NCBI RefSeq assembly: GCF_964204865.1
Contig: NC_135255.1
Span: forward strand, 10,693,135 to 10,757,134
From: Styela clava
Taxonomy: Eukaryota; Chordata; Ascidiacea; Stolidobranchia; Styelidae
Direction: 5' to 3'
Length of the DNA: 64,000 nucleotides
Shown here in pieces: positions 37,392 through 50,100 of this stretch. Under the pieces are notes generated by a model. That model saw only the letters and a program-made list of their open reading frames with translations, did not search any database and was not told the DNA's origin. The position numbers were made by a program, and so were the translations under genes. Within the stretch, counting starts at the first letter, position 1. Each line of letters opens with the position of its first letter.

Positions 37392-40300
37392 ATGCCCAGG
37401 TAATGAATGTACTGTTGCTATTAAAACTTACGGTACTATATTCAGATGACAGAAATATAACAATATCTAAACGTTTGCTTTTCATTTATTTTAGGCCATC
37501 GACTTATAAAGTTCCTCTACCTGCATTCAAAGGCAGGGTAGGATTTCAGATTCACAAAGTTCCAAGAGATGATTTTTTTGATAATCCAGCCGTGAAATTC
37601 CCAATTTATAATCGGTAAGTTCCTCTTTAAAACAAATCATTAAAAAACTTGTTGGCATAACCACTGGTCTGCTGGTCGATTACAGTTTCATCCACTATCA
37701 AGTCCGTGCATCCGAAACAAAAGAAACGCCCCATACTTGACATGGAATATTGTCAGGATGAGAAGCCGTGGTTCACCATACTGCCATACGATTAAGTTGT
37801 CTTATCGGCTTGCCTCTCCTCCGGGATAAATATGTAAATCCTAGAACTAGGCTCTATGAAAGTTAACATTCAAAAGGATGACACTGGATTTTGGGATATG
37901 CAGATATGAATCTAGAATCTTGAGGTCGATATTCAACAATAAATCGCCCAATTTTTTAATGAAATGTGAATTAAAAATGTGGATTTATGAGGTAACTTAA
38001 AATTTTAGATACTACAGAATGCAGGAATGGGTTTTGTTTATAACAATATTTTTTTTCATTCGAATAGGGATATAATGCAGTTGTTTCTCCTATTTCATGT
38101 TTGAACTCATTTCCATTTTTATTTTATTTTTATATTAACTCATTTCCATTTTTGATATGTCTGCATGTGGTTATTATTCTTTGTGGAATTGCACTGATAA
38201 TTTCACTTCTGTCTGAAGATTTTATCTTTTGATTATCTGCTTGAACTCTGTTCAAGTTCAATATTTTCTTTAAGATTGCCAGAAACCTGGAGAAAAGAGT
38301 TTGAGAAGAAACCACCGCTTATTAACCAGAAGCTTCCTGAAGCCACAAAAAGACCTCATCATAAAGGTAATTAAAATTTCTGATTGGATAATTTTATATC
38401 AATTTTAACATATTGAATATACTGAAGCTCCATTCATTTCGGACATCTCTGTTTGTATTGAAAGTTGATATTGGCAATAGCAAAAGTGGCTTTTCAGTTG
38501 GATTGAGATGAGCTCCATTTTCAAACCATTTCAGGACTTTGGTTCAGGAATCAGAGCGGACAACCTGAAATTCAAAGCGCTGCGAGGGTCGAGGCAAGGT
38601 ACACAAAAGAAGTTTTGGAAGGGCTGTGGGGAGGAGAGGGAATCGTGGAAGGGCGCAAATATCCACCAAAAATGAGATATTGGACACGGGTAGGCCATGA
38701 CAATTTTCATTCAATTAAGTTTTGGTCAATTGCGCTCACACAACTTCACTAAATCAATCTCTAATTTGTATAGGTGTACTGCCTTTTCTTTTGATAGTGA
38801 AGTGAAATGAATTTTCCTCGTTTCGTATCGGCCAGTGCTATTCAACCCAAGTGTATAGTATACCAGATCAGAACTAGGGTATTCAAGTGACAGGGCATAC
38901 AGCTAAGGTGTCATTTTCATTGCAAATCACAACTTTTTCAGCAATTGGCTCTTAGTGTACATTATCTATTTCATCCCCTTAATTTATAATTTTGGGCCAA
39001 TCTAAAATTTGGTGATCAGTAGTGCTTTAGCTCGCATCTGGGTGCTTGTAGGCCACATTCGATTCTCTGGTTGCTTTCCACTGATGTGTAAGTACGAGTG
39101 AGTGTCTGCGGCCCATTTACATTATCTTTATTTTCAATATATCAAAGAGTTTGGTTGTGGTGTTGAGGATGTTTCTACTGAAACTGTAAAAACCGAAATT
39201 TTTACATAACTTAAACGTCAACTTCTGTTTTTTTTCCTCACTTTTTCATGCATAATATCTTGAGATCATGACTTCACCAAACAACTAGTTATTTTTTTTA
39301 ATCCCGCATTCGATGCTTGGGTTGATATATCAGTCAACTCGTCTACATTTTCATATATAGGCTCTAAACAGATTTTTGCTTTTCATTGAACCTTGATTGG
39401 ATTTTCAGCTTGCGCTTGGATCTAAAAGAGAATGGCGACCTCATACATTTGAGAAATCATTTCACAGTCAAATACTCAATAAAAAAATCAAAACAACTGT
39501 TACTCCAAGGACACTGGATCTAATTGATGCTGCATATGGGTTTGACCATTATATTCTGAAGGTACGAAATTTTGTACGAGTTATTAAAAATAGGGCCTCA
39601 CTCAATATTGCAGAAATCACATCTGATATTGTCAAATGCAATGAATATTTATCTTCTTTTGGAGAAAGTGTCAGCTTTTTATTACAAAATTATGGTTGTA
39701 TTCTGTATTCTTTTTTCAAGGCATGTTATGTTTTTTGACCACAGCCAACCTGATCTGCTGCTTATTTTCTTGTATTGTATCGGTGATGTGACAAATCACT
39801 TCTGCAACATAGATCAAAACAACTGCTGTTGAATTTGGATTATAACGACTTTTTTATATTGTGGGCTTATTAGCACAATTTTATGTGATATTCGAAAATG
39901 AAGTATCGGTGAAATTAATCAAAAATAATTTACCTAATACAGCAATAGGATTATATTGAATCTGAAACCATAGGTTAAATTAGTTTTTATATACCTGGCC
40001 ACTTTTGTACATATATCCTATCAACTAAGTAAACAGTTATTCATTAATTATAATTACTGCTTTCTTGACCAAGCAAGATTTTAAGAAGTTATTGAACTTC
40101 AACACTTTCCTAGCCATCAGACTTTTTGTTAGTTGGTGGCAAATATCATGTTTTAGTAGTGAAATCTATAACAAGAAATTTTAATGTGTATGAAATCTTA
40201 CATTTAGATCATTTTCCTTTTCAGACCCCAATAAATGAACTATGTTCAAATTTGGGTGGACAACTGAAACGGGATATGCTGCTTCAATTATGCAATAAAG

Positions 40301-40605
40301 ACCAGATGTATCCTTATGACGCAGATGAACGAGAAAAAATTTATAACGAATTTAAAAAATATATTATCCCGGCAGATGAAGCAGAATGGGTGGGACTTAC
40401 TCTTGAACAAGCAATGTGGAAACAATGGTACGAAGAAAAACAATCTGGAGCTCATGATTCTGTTCCATTATTAGATATTTATACACAAGAACTGAAAGAA
40501 AAATTAAAAATCGAGGGCTCTGACGTTGATGGAGGTAAAGGAGAGCCAGAGACACCAAGTGACAGTGTCGTTATTTTTAATGCTCCTCAAAAGGCTAAAA
40601 TTTAG
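37392..40605 (+). CDS. MRPL28: Mitochondrial large-subunit ribosomal protein L28 (bL28m), complete, six exons
   Basis: Predicted 302-residue protein of the mitochondrial 39S ribosomal subunit. Exons: 37392..37399, 37495..37614, 38275..38366, 38535..38689, 39409..39561, 40225..40605; phases agree. The first coding exon is just ATG CCC AG. Family landmarks recalled from the human protein are LWGGEG, then RTLDLIDAAYGFDHYILKTP, LCSNLGGQLKRDMLL, and AEWVGLTLEQA near the C-terminus. Relative to vertebrates (about 256 residues) it has an extra segment of about 45 residues before LWGGEG (EIQSAARVEARYTKEVLEG). The tail is acidic then Ser/Pro-rich. The tiny first exon is inferred from phase and from the human start Met-Pro, so the exact start is less certain than the rest. 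Confidence 0.93.
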
Positions 40606-40852
40606 ATGACGTAATTTATTTTTTGCCCTGCTATGGTACAAAAAATAATAACACGCAAAGACGAACACGTGAGGGAGACATTTTGAAAAGTTGCCAAAAT
40701 TTTGGATGAGGTTCGAAGGTAAACGTGCGACATAAAATTCCTCATTGGTAACTGGGCTGGTAAGTATTGTTACCTCCCGCGCTAACTAAGCCGTTCAGTA
40801 ATTTATTTTTCCACCGATACTGAAAAAACCATGGACATTGAAAATACATTTT

Positions 40853-41367
40853 TCACAAAACCCAAACAGACCAACAGAAATTTGTACCGAATTCAAAACC
40901 TACTGTAACAGCGGCGGCTGCAAACGTACACGCCCACAGAATTCTAATCATGTGACCAACTCTTATTTCTTCAACTTCGATAGCTGATATTTCTTTTTCC
41001 AATATGCTAAAATTCGAAAGAAACTGTTAACAGTTGACAACGATGCAAAGAAAAGTCTGTATTATTTAAATCCCGATCTTTCATTGTCCATATCCCTAAA
41101 TAGCATGTTTTCTCTCATTCTGAAGTTTGTTGAATGTTTAGCAGTATTTGAACTGTCTTCTTATAAACTTTTCCTAACATTTGAATTAACTGGATTAAGC
41201 TTTTAACTGTGAGTTTGTTGGGGGAAACATGTGCTATGGATTTTTTAAACCGGTTTGCTAGGTTGCGCTTTTCACGCTCTTGTGGAGTACCTCATCGGTT
41301 CAATCCTATTGATAGCAAACGTGTAAATGTAGCGGATCTTCGTGACTCACATCTTGAGGATTCGCAT
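40853..41367 (-). CDS. Possible two-exon transmembrane microprotein, 56 residues
   Basis: Unknown product. Exon 2 (41006..40853) follows an acceptor (CGAATTTTAG) and encodes ILEKEISAIEVEEIRVGHMI, then RILWACTFAAAAVTVGFEFG as one hydrophobic helix, then TNFCWSVWVL and TGA. It needs two bases from an upstream exon. At 41367..41351, ATG CGA ATC CTC AAG AT precedes a strong donor (GTGAGT), supplies exactly two bases, and is the first ATG after an in-frame TAA. Joined they give MRILKI followed by an amphipathic acidic helix and a single membrane segment. The gene would converge on MRPL28 with about 250 bases between stops. The first exon is the weaker part; other upstream exons are possible. Confidence 0.4.
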
Positions 41368-41556
41368 GATTCTGATCCAAATATTAGTCCTCGAAAGCGG
41401 GACTTATTTTGTAGGCTAGCCGAATGGTTGTCAAGCGGAAGACAAGTCGATGCTATAATATACGGGTACGAATTGGATATGTATAAGTGGCCTTTTTCGA
41501 CGAGTGCTCGTCCGCGACATCCTTCGGCTGAAATTTTATATGGTCTGGTAATTTGA

Positions 41557-43612
41557 AAAACTACAAAGGAGGAAACAAAGTAGTCTCCTGGACAACTCGC
41601 CTTCGAGAACGATAGTTTGAGTACGAAAGGAAGATGTCTATTCGCATACCCGTTGAGCACTCGCCACAGGGTCATCGTTGACGTAATTATAGGCATGTTG
41701 TGAACCATTCACCCCTCTTGGTAAGATTCGTCGGCCTTCAGAGTTTCGGCAACACGACTGGGCTATAATTTAGTCCGCCTTTCCTGTAACATTTAGAGTC
41801 ATTCCTATCTAAATTCTGAACTGGCCCAAATTGACTGAGAGTACAGCTTCAAAATGGGTGGTTGCTAAATTTGGAAATAAAGTGCTGTTTTTTTGTGCGG
41901 CTTTTTGTTAGGTATAGTTGATATAAAGCTCTTTTTATTAGGTATAGTTGATACTGGAACTCAAACTAACTAGTGAGCACAATTTTATAGCCAGCCATTT
42001 TCCATAGACTTCAGAGTTTTGTATAACACCGTTGATAAAGGAATTGCGTAACTTTTCTAAAAACCAAGGTAACTTGATGCACAACAATGCGGCCGGGTAG
42101 TATAGATGGAAAATTAGCAGAATTCACCTGCTGAGAATATAAAAGGTTGAAAGGCTATAGTTGAAGGCAGAAACGACAACAACGGCCTCGCATCGCAACA
42201 ACAATTCGGTAAAACAATCCTTAAGTTTACTTCATGAACTGAAATCCGGAACGTTTCAAAACAGTTTAATATTCAAGTGACGTCATTCGAATTAACCGTC
42301 AGTGAATTTGAAATAACCCTTGTGTGTAATTGTCGCCATATCTGATTTATTTATATATTCTACACAATAATAAATTTTTAATTCATGTTTTCGACTCTAT
42401 TATACACAACGAAAAACAATTTGCGACCTAAAATTACATGGTTGTAGCAAACGCAAGCTTGTTATCAGGCAGCTGTTGCCTCGTTAACCTACAACAGTTT
42501 GCACGCAATCTATTTAAAATCCTGCATGAAGCAATTGGCGCTTTCATGATTTTATACTGGAGTTACTTATTGAGTTTGTATAGTTGTCTTTGACTAATGT
42601 TAAAATCGGACGTGAATGGTAATTTGTACAAATGGGGGGCTAGAAAAAAGCACTCTATATCCTATTTCTTCTATATAGGCTTTTAAGATAACAACGCGCA
42701 GTAAGGTTTTCAACACATATAGAAGCCATTAACAATTGACATTATCGTCTAAACTTTACTCTTTGAACGTTTGCTTGTATTAAATTAAAATTTCATAACA
42801 CCATTGGAAGAAAACTATAACACAAAGTTTTGGAAATGCATTAGACTTAAAAGGCATGACTATGAGAGTCCCCAAAGTTATCTTTAATCAGCTTCGTGCA
42901 CTCTGTGAGAACCAAAGAAAAAAATTATTGAATCGAAAATTTTCCGTTTTGTCGTCTATTGTAACTGGAGGACATTAGCTCAAATCTAGACGAAAGATCA
43001 AATCTAAGACGAAAATGTCAACTTTTAAGCTAATTACTATCTGCCATGAAACAATTTCAGATACTGGCCAATTGGCTTCAGTGTTGATTACTAATCAATT
43101 TTTGATATTTGTAACAAATGTGAACATGACGGAATTTTTATAACATTAGAACTATTATTAAACTTTAATTCTATTCTTGATACACTTTGTCAAAAATAAA
43201 ACTTTCAAATGCGATATAAACTAATTGCAGAATATTATGATAAATATATACGAGAGTTTCTCAAATGCTGCGGAAATGATTGTCCTATGCACACATAATG
43301 TTGAAATGAGATGTAATCACATACTCGGAGCTGCCATTTTTTTAATATAATTTCATAATGGATATATATATATATATGTGTGTGTGTGTAAGGAAAGATC
43401 GACCATAAAACAAATTTGTTGTACTTATTTGATTGTAATCATAAAGTGGCGACTTCAAGTCTAATCAATACATATGATAATATTAGCCATTCTGGTATAA
43501 TAGCAAGGTTTTCGGAATAATCGCCAAACATAAAATGAGAAATGTTTTCAAAAGAACTTGAAGAATATTCCGAATAAAATCGTGTCATCAGGAAGATACG
43601 TGGAAATTATAC
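41557..43612. other. Non-coding stretch
   Basis: No gene recognised. A 16-base phrase (TTAGGTATAGTTGATA) is duplicated in tandem around 41912-41955 within a 31-base unit. A (TA)n(TG)n microsatellite lies at about 43362-43390. Confidence 0.4.
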
Positions 43613-44012
43613 TACTAAGGCTGCGCATTTTCGAATGCCCGATGATTCCAGAATTGAATATTTTTTTCGAATCGAATCTCGAGTACTTTGAAGATATGCA
43701 ATTGTTTGTGACTTTTTTTATTGTATTAGGTCCTCAATACACACATAAATTGCTGAAAACATAGAATCCATCGTTCAGGCCATTCGCTGAGCGTTCACAC
43801 ACAATAAGAAACATTTTTCACCAGAACCTCACTATAGGAAGAAAAGGATCATATGTCAGAACTGCACTGTAAAAATATGGCTTCAATAAAAAAAAATTGA
43901 GGAATTCAACTCGACTCTTGGCGAACAAATAAAAACAAGATGGTGGTGATTCGAAATCTCTGTCTGAACCGATTCGGATAACTTACTATTCGATTCGAAA
44001 TGCCTAACCTTA
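43613..44012. mobile_element. hAT-like MITE copy 2, exactly flanked by AATTATAC
   Basis: 400 bases bounded on both sides by the perfect 8-base duplication AATTATAC (43605..43612 and 44013..44020). The left end reads TACTAAGGCTGCGCATTTTC; the right end complement reads TAAGGTTAGGCATTTCGAAT. It aligns over its length with the older copy at 213..612. Non-coding. Confidence 0.85.
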
Positions 44013-44926
44013 AATTATACATAGCTTGTCGAATGCTTGTCTGAACATCGACCAACAACGCATAGTTGGTGACCAAAGTATATGAGTTTGTCGTTGCTTG
44101 ATATCACGCCCAGTAGCAGGAAATAATATTCATTATATTTATGAATGAGCTCACATCTGACCAAAGATTCATTTTGTTGTAGTTGATTCAATGAAATAAA
44201 ATAGTTGTTTTTCTTCGGCAGTGTAAAATTTGATATGACTTGGAATTTGTAAAAAATGGAGAGTCTTTTTCCGGGTGGTGGTGTATAACAACGAAATATA
44301 TCTGTAATATTCCCAGCTGAAGTTGTTCGTGATCATTTGGCCATGTGAATGTAACTCAACACTTTCAATTAAGGTTTTATTTTATTAATAGAACTGTTTG
44401 TCATCACCTTATTATTTGCGGTGAGTATGTCATTGCAATATAAATATGCTTAACTTCTATTTGATACTGCATCAAACGTACTTATCTGCCTTTATAAATT
44501 AGTTACATAGCTTTAATGCTTCTGGCAACAGCAATAATTCATTTATTATACGTACAAACTGAGATCCAAAATTCTAATTCTATAGGTTAAAAATTTTATT
44601 GGTAGCAATATTTTATTGCAGTACATTATTTTCCGTATTATTGATTACAGCAAAGTAATACAGATATGTGATATATATAATATTACCTTTCAATTGATTA
44701 TTTTTAACTGAACTTGTAGTAATATTTAAATTTGAAAAGAAAATTGAGTATTAAAAGTGTGAATAATTTAGTAGTCTGAGTTGACGATCAAATCTTGCTT
44801 CATTTCTAACTTCATTGTAATTTCATATAGGCATGATTTGATACTTATACACACCACCTGAAGCACACGTTAGAATGACATTTTATTGGTCGTTAATCAA
44901 ACGAGTGAAAAACGTATTTTAAAACA

Positions 44927-45175
44927 GGAAAGTTGAATGCAGTTCACATTAGTTCACCAGTGCATTCAATTAGTAATAATCCCAGTGGATTTCCGTTCAT
45001 GGGGACTAATACTCTTTTACATATTCGACTTGTTCTCAGAACTAATAAGGATATCATTAGGAACACTGCAAAGTTCCTTCATATAACTTTACAACATGCT
45101 TTACAAAATACTATCACACTTTCAAGAACCTTACCCGCAACTGTAGCAGTCGGATTTGTGAGCTTGTGTGCATAA
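44927..45175 (+). CDS. Possible terminal exon of an unidentified gene
   Basis: An acceptor-like AAAACAG precedes an 82-codon frame (KLNAVHISSPVHSISNNPSG, LLHIRLVLRTNKDIIRNTAK, LPATVAVGFVSLCA) ending in TAA that overlaps AATAAA (GCATAAATAAAG), as if stop and poly(A) signal abut. It needs one base from an upstream exon. I could not find that exon; the candidate donor near 41551 has the wrong phase. No family recognised, and chance cannot be excluded. Confidence 0.25.
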   Translation, partial: GKLNAVHISSPVHSISNNPSGFPFMGTNTLLHIRLVLRTNKDIIRNTAKFLHITLQHALQNTITLSRTLPATVAVGFVSLCA

Positions 45176-46240
45176 ATAAAGCTTTAAGGAATGTGTATAC
45201 CGGTATTAGCAGATTCCTGTTGAGAGATTATTTGCTTACAATATATATTAAAAACATAGATACATAACTTTGAAATTGAATTGGGAGAGATAGCTTTGAA
45301 CGAGTATTTTAGTTTGCGCCACGTAACCACATTCTCCATATATATTCCCGAATTTTGAGTTCGAATTTTCTTTAAAATTCCAATAACCAACTGCAGTTAG
45401 AAAGAATATTAGTTTAAATTCATTCTCAAAAGACTTGGTACATCATACATGAGAGCAATACTAAATGTATATAACAGCAGCTACACGCGATTATTCAGTG
45501 ATATACGAGATAACTTCGACGACGAAATAAATATTTATTATTTAGCTTATGCATACAGAATCATTTGCCAGACTCTATACCTGTTTTTTTCAATTTCTTT
45601 CTTTCAACATTAATCCAAGGTATGATTTTGAAGAATAAGATTCAGTTTTTATTGCATAAAGTTAGATTCGTTGTTATATATTTCAGTTTTCGTAAAACAG
45701 AATGCTGCTAAATTTCTATTTTTCCGAAATATTTCCAGATTTGAAAATTGCAGTGTTGATATTCTTGCATTTTCAATATGATACCATGCATCCCGCTGCC
45801 TTTATATAATCTGTGTTTATGCCGATATTCTGTAAATATTGATTATTAAAATTTGTATAAATCGCGTGCTTCACTGGCGAATGAATGTTACAGAAGGACC
45901 AGCTATTTGAACAATAAAATAAATATAGGACTCCCGCTATTTCAAATTCCAATGTTTGAATTCTAAACAATTTAATTATACAATAAAACAATTACACTTA
46001 ATGCATTACAGTGCTTTAATTGCTTACTTAGAACAATCATAATAGATTTCTGCTTAATTAGAAGTCGTTTGCTAAAATATTTGTACGTTTATGGCTAAAT
46101 ATATTCTAATTTGAGATTAAAGTTGCTCTAATGACATCTTTGTTGCATTCATAATTATACCATGAAGTCTTGAGGCGGTCACAGAATCGGACAGATTTTT
46201 CGTATTGGATTTTTTGTATTGGAATTACGTTGAAATTTAC

Positions 46241-46450
46241 TTAGCGCTGTTTACTGCGTGACATCCGAAACGCTTGTTGTATTGCAATAAAAAGGGTCCA
46301 GAAGGCGAGAAAATTCAGAATATATGAAAGTATGATGAGTGTGTGTGTTTGCATTCGTTCTTCCATTCGAGTAATGGTAATATTATATATAGTGATTGAA
46401 CGGCCGTTTAGAATGAACGAATTTATTAACCTTATATCGATAATATTCAT
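46241..46450 (-). CDS. Possible small membrane-protein ORF or terminal exon
   Basis: From ATG at 46450, about 69 codons with one hydrophobic stretch (THTLIILSYILNFLAFWTLF) followed by a basic tail RMSRSKQR. It lies about 700 bases beyond the stop of the lysine-rich gene on the same strand. No acceptor or poly(A) signal is convincing, so it may be chance. Confidence 0.2.
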   Translation of the reverse strand: MNIIDIRLINSFILNGRSITIYNITITRMEERMQTHTLIILSYILNFLAFWTLFIAIQQAFRMSRSKQR

Positions 46451-47162
46451 GATTGAGTAATCCGACAAGTTGCTTTTGAATTTTAATAAAACTAAAATAA
46501 GAGTCTGAAAAATATTTAGTCAACTACGACCAAAACTCAAAATGTATATTACCTATGTAATAAACTCATGTCATATTGCCATTAGGCAGGTGTAGCTCAT
46601 TTTCTCCTCAATGTGGGTGAAACCTAGTCAAACCACAGAAATATGTGCGTCATTTGTTATCTGTCGTTTATGGAATCGAATTCCGCTATAATTATCTTAA
46701 GATACCACAAAGTTTCATGAATATGATGTTATCGACCGACATGGAAAACCGTTTTCAGACTCCGACATAAATGGGATTACCAAATTTCATGGAATTATTT
46801 CTGCATCTTTCTTGTTTGGTTCGTTCTCAAGACATCTTATCATAAAAGCTTTTCGTAAGGTTGTTTGTACGTCCAAATTCATTAACTTTTGGCTAGGCAT
46901 ATCGCACCGATCGGGTGCGGGAGGATGCCAACTCTCGGATTCGCATTGTATTTCAAATCGAAGTCACTAATCGGCTATTTTACGTATCTTGGTAAAATAA
47001 ACCATTTTCATCGATGATTTATCATGAAACTTGAGACAGTGGGTGATATTAAAATTTCATCGATATGGTTGAAATTCTCACAAACAAAATAAGATATGTC
47101 TGAGGTAATAAGATATGTAATACAATAATAATCATATGCGGTAGATATAGCAAATAAAAATT

Positions 47163-50100
47163 CTATTTCTTCTTCCCTTTCTTCCCCTTTTTTCCTTTAC
47201 CTCCGCCACCTTCTTCTTTGGGACCGATTGGAATTCCATAAACAAGTCGAGGAATAACTTGAAAGTAAGATTCAATCCACGGTCTAAAATATGAATTTGT
47301 TCAATGGAATAAAAGTATACAATTTTATTTATATATAAAATTAGATATTCTTATTTGTATTTAATTTATATTTCCTACCCATGCAATATTTGTACAAATA
47401 TGATCATATTATTTTGTGGATATATTTGGCAATTAACGACAAGAAACATAGGAAAGCTAAAATTTGGCGTCGAAAGACTTAAAAGCTAGGAAAACTCCCA
47501 GCTTATTTTTTCGTTTACCTTGACAGTTTCTTGAAGATATTATAATTTCGAATTTGATTCTCAATGATTATGTGTGTGCTAGCTTTGAACTGTGACTCGT
47601 GTTTGACGACAAGCGATTTGAGTTTCGATCTCGTGATTTTGGATATTTTCCATCATCTTATATATATATACCGTCATCTTCAATGCATTACAATTTATCT
47701 TAAACTCAAATTTCCACAATTTTTTGAGATTCTAGAATATGCTAACAATGAAACACTAATTTAACTTGGATTTTACGACCTACATAAACTTTGTTTGCAA
47801 TTAAGGAAGGATTTTTTTATCAACGCAATAAATTCAATGTTGAATTGACCGCATTTCTTGTTTTTGAGCTCGGTGTCTCTTTCCCACTTTTCCCAATACT
47901 CATGTTGCATTAACAACATTTCAATCAATTACATTTTTAATATTTTAAAAGTTGTTTACCATCAACATGACTGCGTACATTTTTGTTTTTGATATGATAT
48001 AAGATAAGATTTACAGCATCTGCGTCACGGTATTTTACACTGATTTTAATTTTAAATAAATTTATTCTTTTTGTATTTAGAAATTTATTTTTCAGTCGTC
48101 TGATCTATAAATTTTTAAGCATCTTCGCGCACTATATCTTTGAAATCATCCCAATCGTACGTCCGGGAATAATGCTTTCACGGCGCCTGAGGGCCAAAAA
48201 CAACCATATTTACCGAGGCATGTATACATGTGACGTCATGATACGTGACGCAACACTTTTGTATTTTAATTGCAAGGTGTACGTGTTGAAACTTCAAAAC
48301 ATGAAATGTACTGTACATTCTATCGCGAAAAAATAAAAGCCTGTAGGCATGGAGTATATACCGATGATAAAAACGCCGGTATCTTTTTTTTATATAAAGT
48401 GCGCTTACCTCGACATGTTGTGTGACATATCCAAAAATACTGCTTGTCGATGCATTTCCTGCCAGTATAATTTCTTTAATTCCAAAAGTTTAGCTAGTTC
48501 CTCGTCCGACATACCATTGTTTCCATCTAAATAGGAAGGCTGCCAGATTCAAATATTAGTATCTAGAAATGGTGTCTAATACGTATGTAAATATTATAGA
48601 ATTTTAAGAACGGATCAACAGCTGAGCGACACAAGACTATATCTTAGACAAGATATACCTTTTTTATATTTAAAAATTAGTCATAGTGTGTATCTTCGTG
48701 TCGTAACGTCTAATGAATTTAGGCACCTTCTAAATAATCAATAAATGAGTACATTTTAAACAAATTAATATTTAGTATGATTAGGAAACGAAAAGGATGT
48801 GATGTATGTTTTGCGTATTTATACGTGATATTCATATTTCTTGAAACAAGAATTCCATTTGAATATGAACTTGAATAGACTGCACGTTTTTAATCTTGAA
48901 TTTGATCAATAGATTTATGAGGATAAATTAGCCTACTAAAAAGTAAAACAAGCAAAGTCGGGGGTAGTAGGAATTACATGATTTTTTTACAATATATATT
49001 AATGCTATGTTTAAATATGGAACAATCTGTACCCTCTTATGTTTATTAATTTATTGGATTGACTTCGTTACGTTTATTTTAAGTTTAAAGGGTATGGTTT
49101 ATATTAATAAAGTGACAACAACTCGTGGCAAAATATTTTTGGCATTGCTAAAAACGATTCAGTGTATTTGACGTAATCTCGTAACTAGAATCCATATTAG
49201 TAATGTTCAATTATAAATTATTTCATAGTTTTCATTTTTTACTGTCAAATATTATTAACGTATTTGTAACATAACGTGTAATGCATTTGCCTTTAGTGAA
49301 AAAAAACGTCATCTTCTAAATTGTATTGCTGTTGTGATTATTTAAAAACTTAAATCTGGTCTCGAGGGATGGAATTGAATGCCTATTCGAGGTTGTAACT
49401 TGTGCAAGCGAGTATCAACGTAGCTATCGAGGCAGAGAATTGAGATTTATGAATGCGTTTATGGAATTTAATATGTTAATTCAGTAACTAAGGCGTGTAT
49501 ATAAAGCAGTTCTAATATAGTTTTTAATTCAAATTAAATAGGCTACTTATAGTCATTTTCTCACGGATCTCGGATGAGTCTCATAAATCATAGGTTTGCA
49601 TTTAGAAAAGTTGACATATCATGATTTGGTGTAATTATAAATATAGCCTGTAATATCTATGTAACATTTAACGTAATAGGTTCTCTCTCAAACAATCTTA
49701 TCCTTTTAAAAATAGGGTGAAGACCCGTGGTTATGAATTGAGAAATCCTTCACTAATGCAATGAGAATAAAATCTTTCAACAGCGCCCATTAGGTATGTG
49801 TATTACAAGCCAGTCGCTATTAGCACACCGGTAAATGTATAATAATCGACTCCAATTATTACATACAAATTACATATCAGACTTTACAATGATTATATCA
49901 TTCACCGTAATACTAAATGGTGAATGATTTGGCATCGTAAGTTTGTTTCATTAGATTGCTGTTTATTGTACGATCCAACCACAGTAGTTGGTAACTCTTC
50001 TATGAGATATGTTGAATATTAGTCAATGGCGTGACCATAATTATTCATACCTTTTCATATTCAGAGTTTAGGATTCTAATTATTACCTCCCAAACGAGCA

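Noticed and set aside
41236-41556. 106-codon plus-strand ATG frame with a possible donor near its end
   Set aside because: Composition is plausible, but I found no matching downstream exon, and the opposite strand gives a phase-consistent two-exon alternative. Not excluded, only unsupported.
41292-41708. 138-codon minus-strand open frame
   Set aside because: Ser/Arg-rich shadow-like composition; its frame does not connect to the nearby minus-strand exon at 41006.
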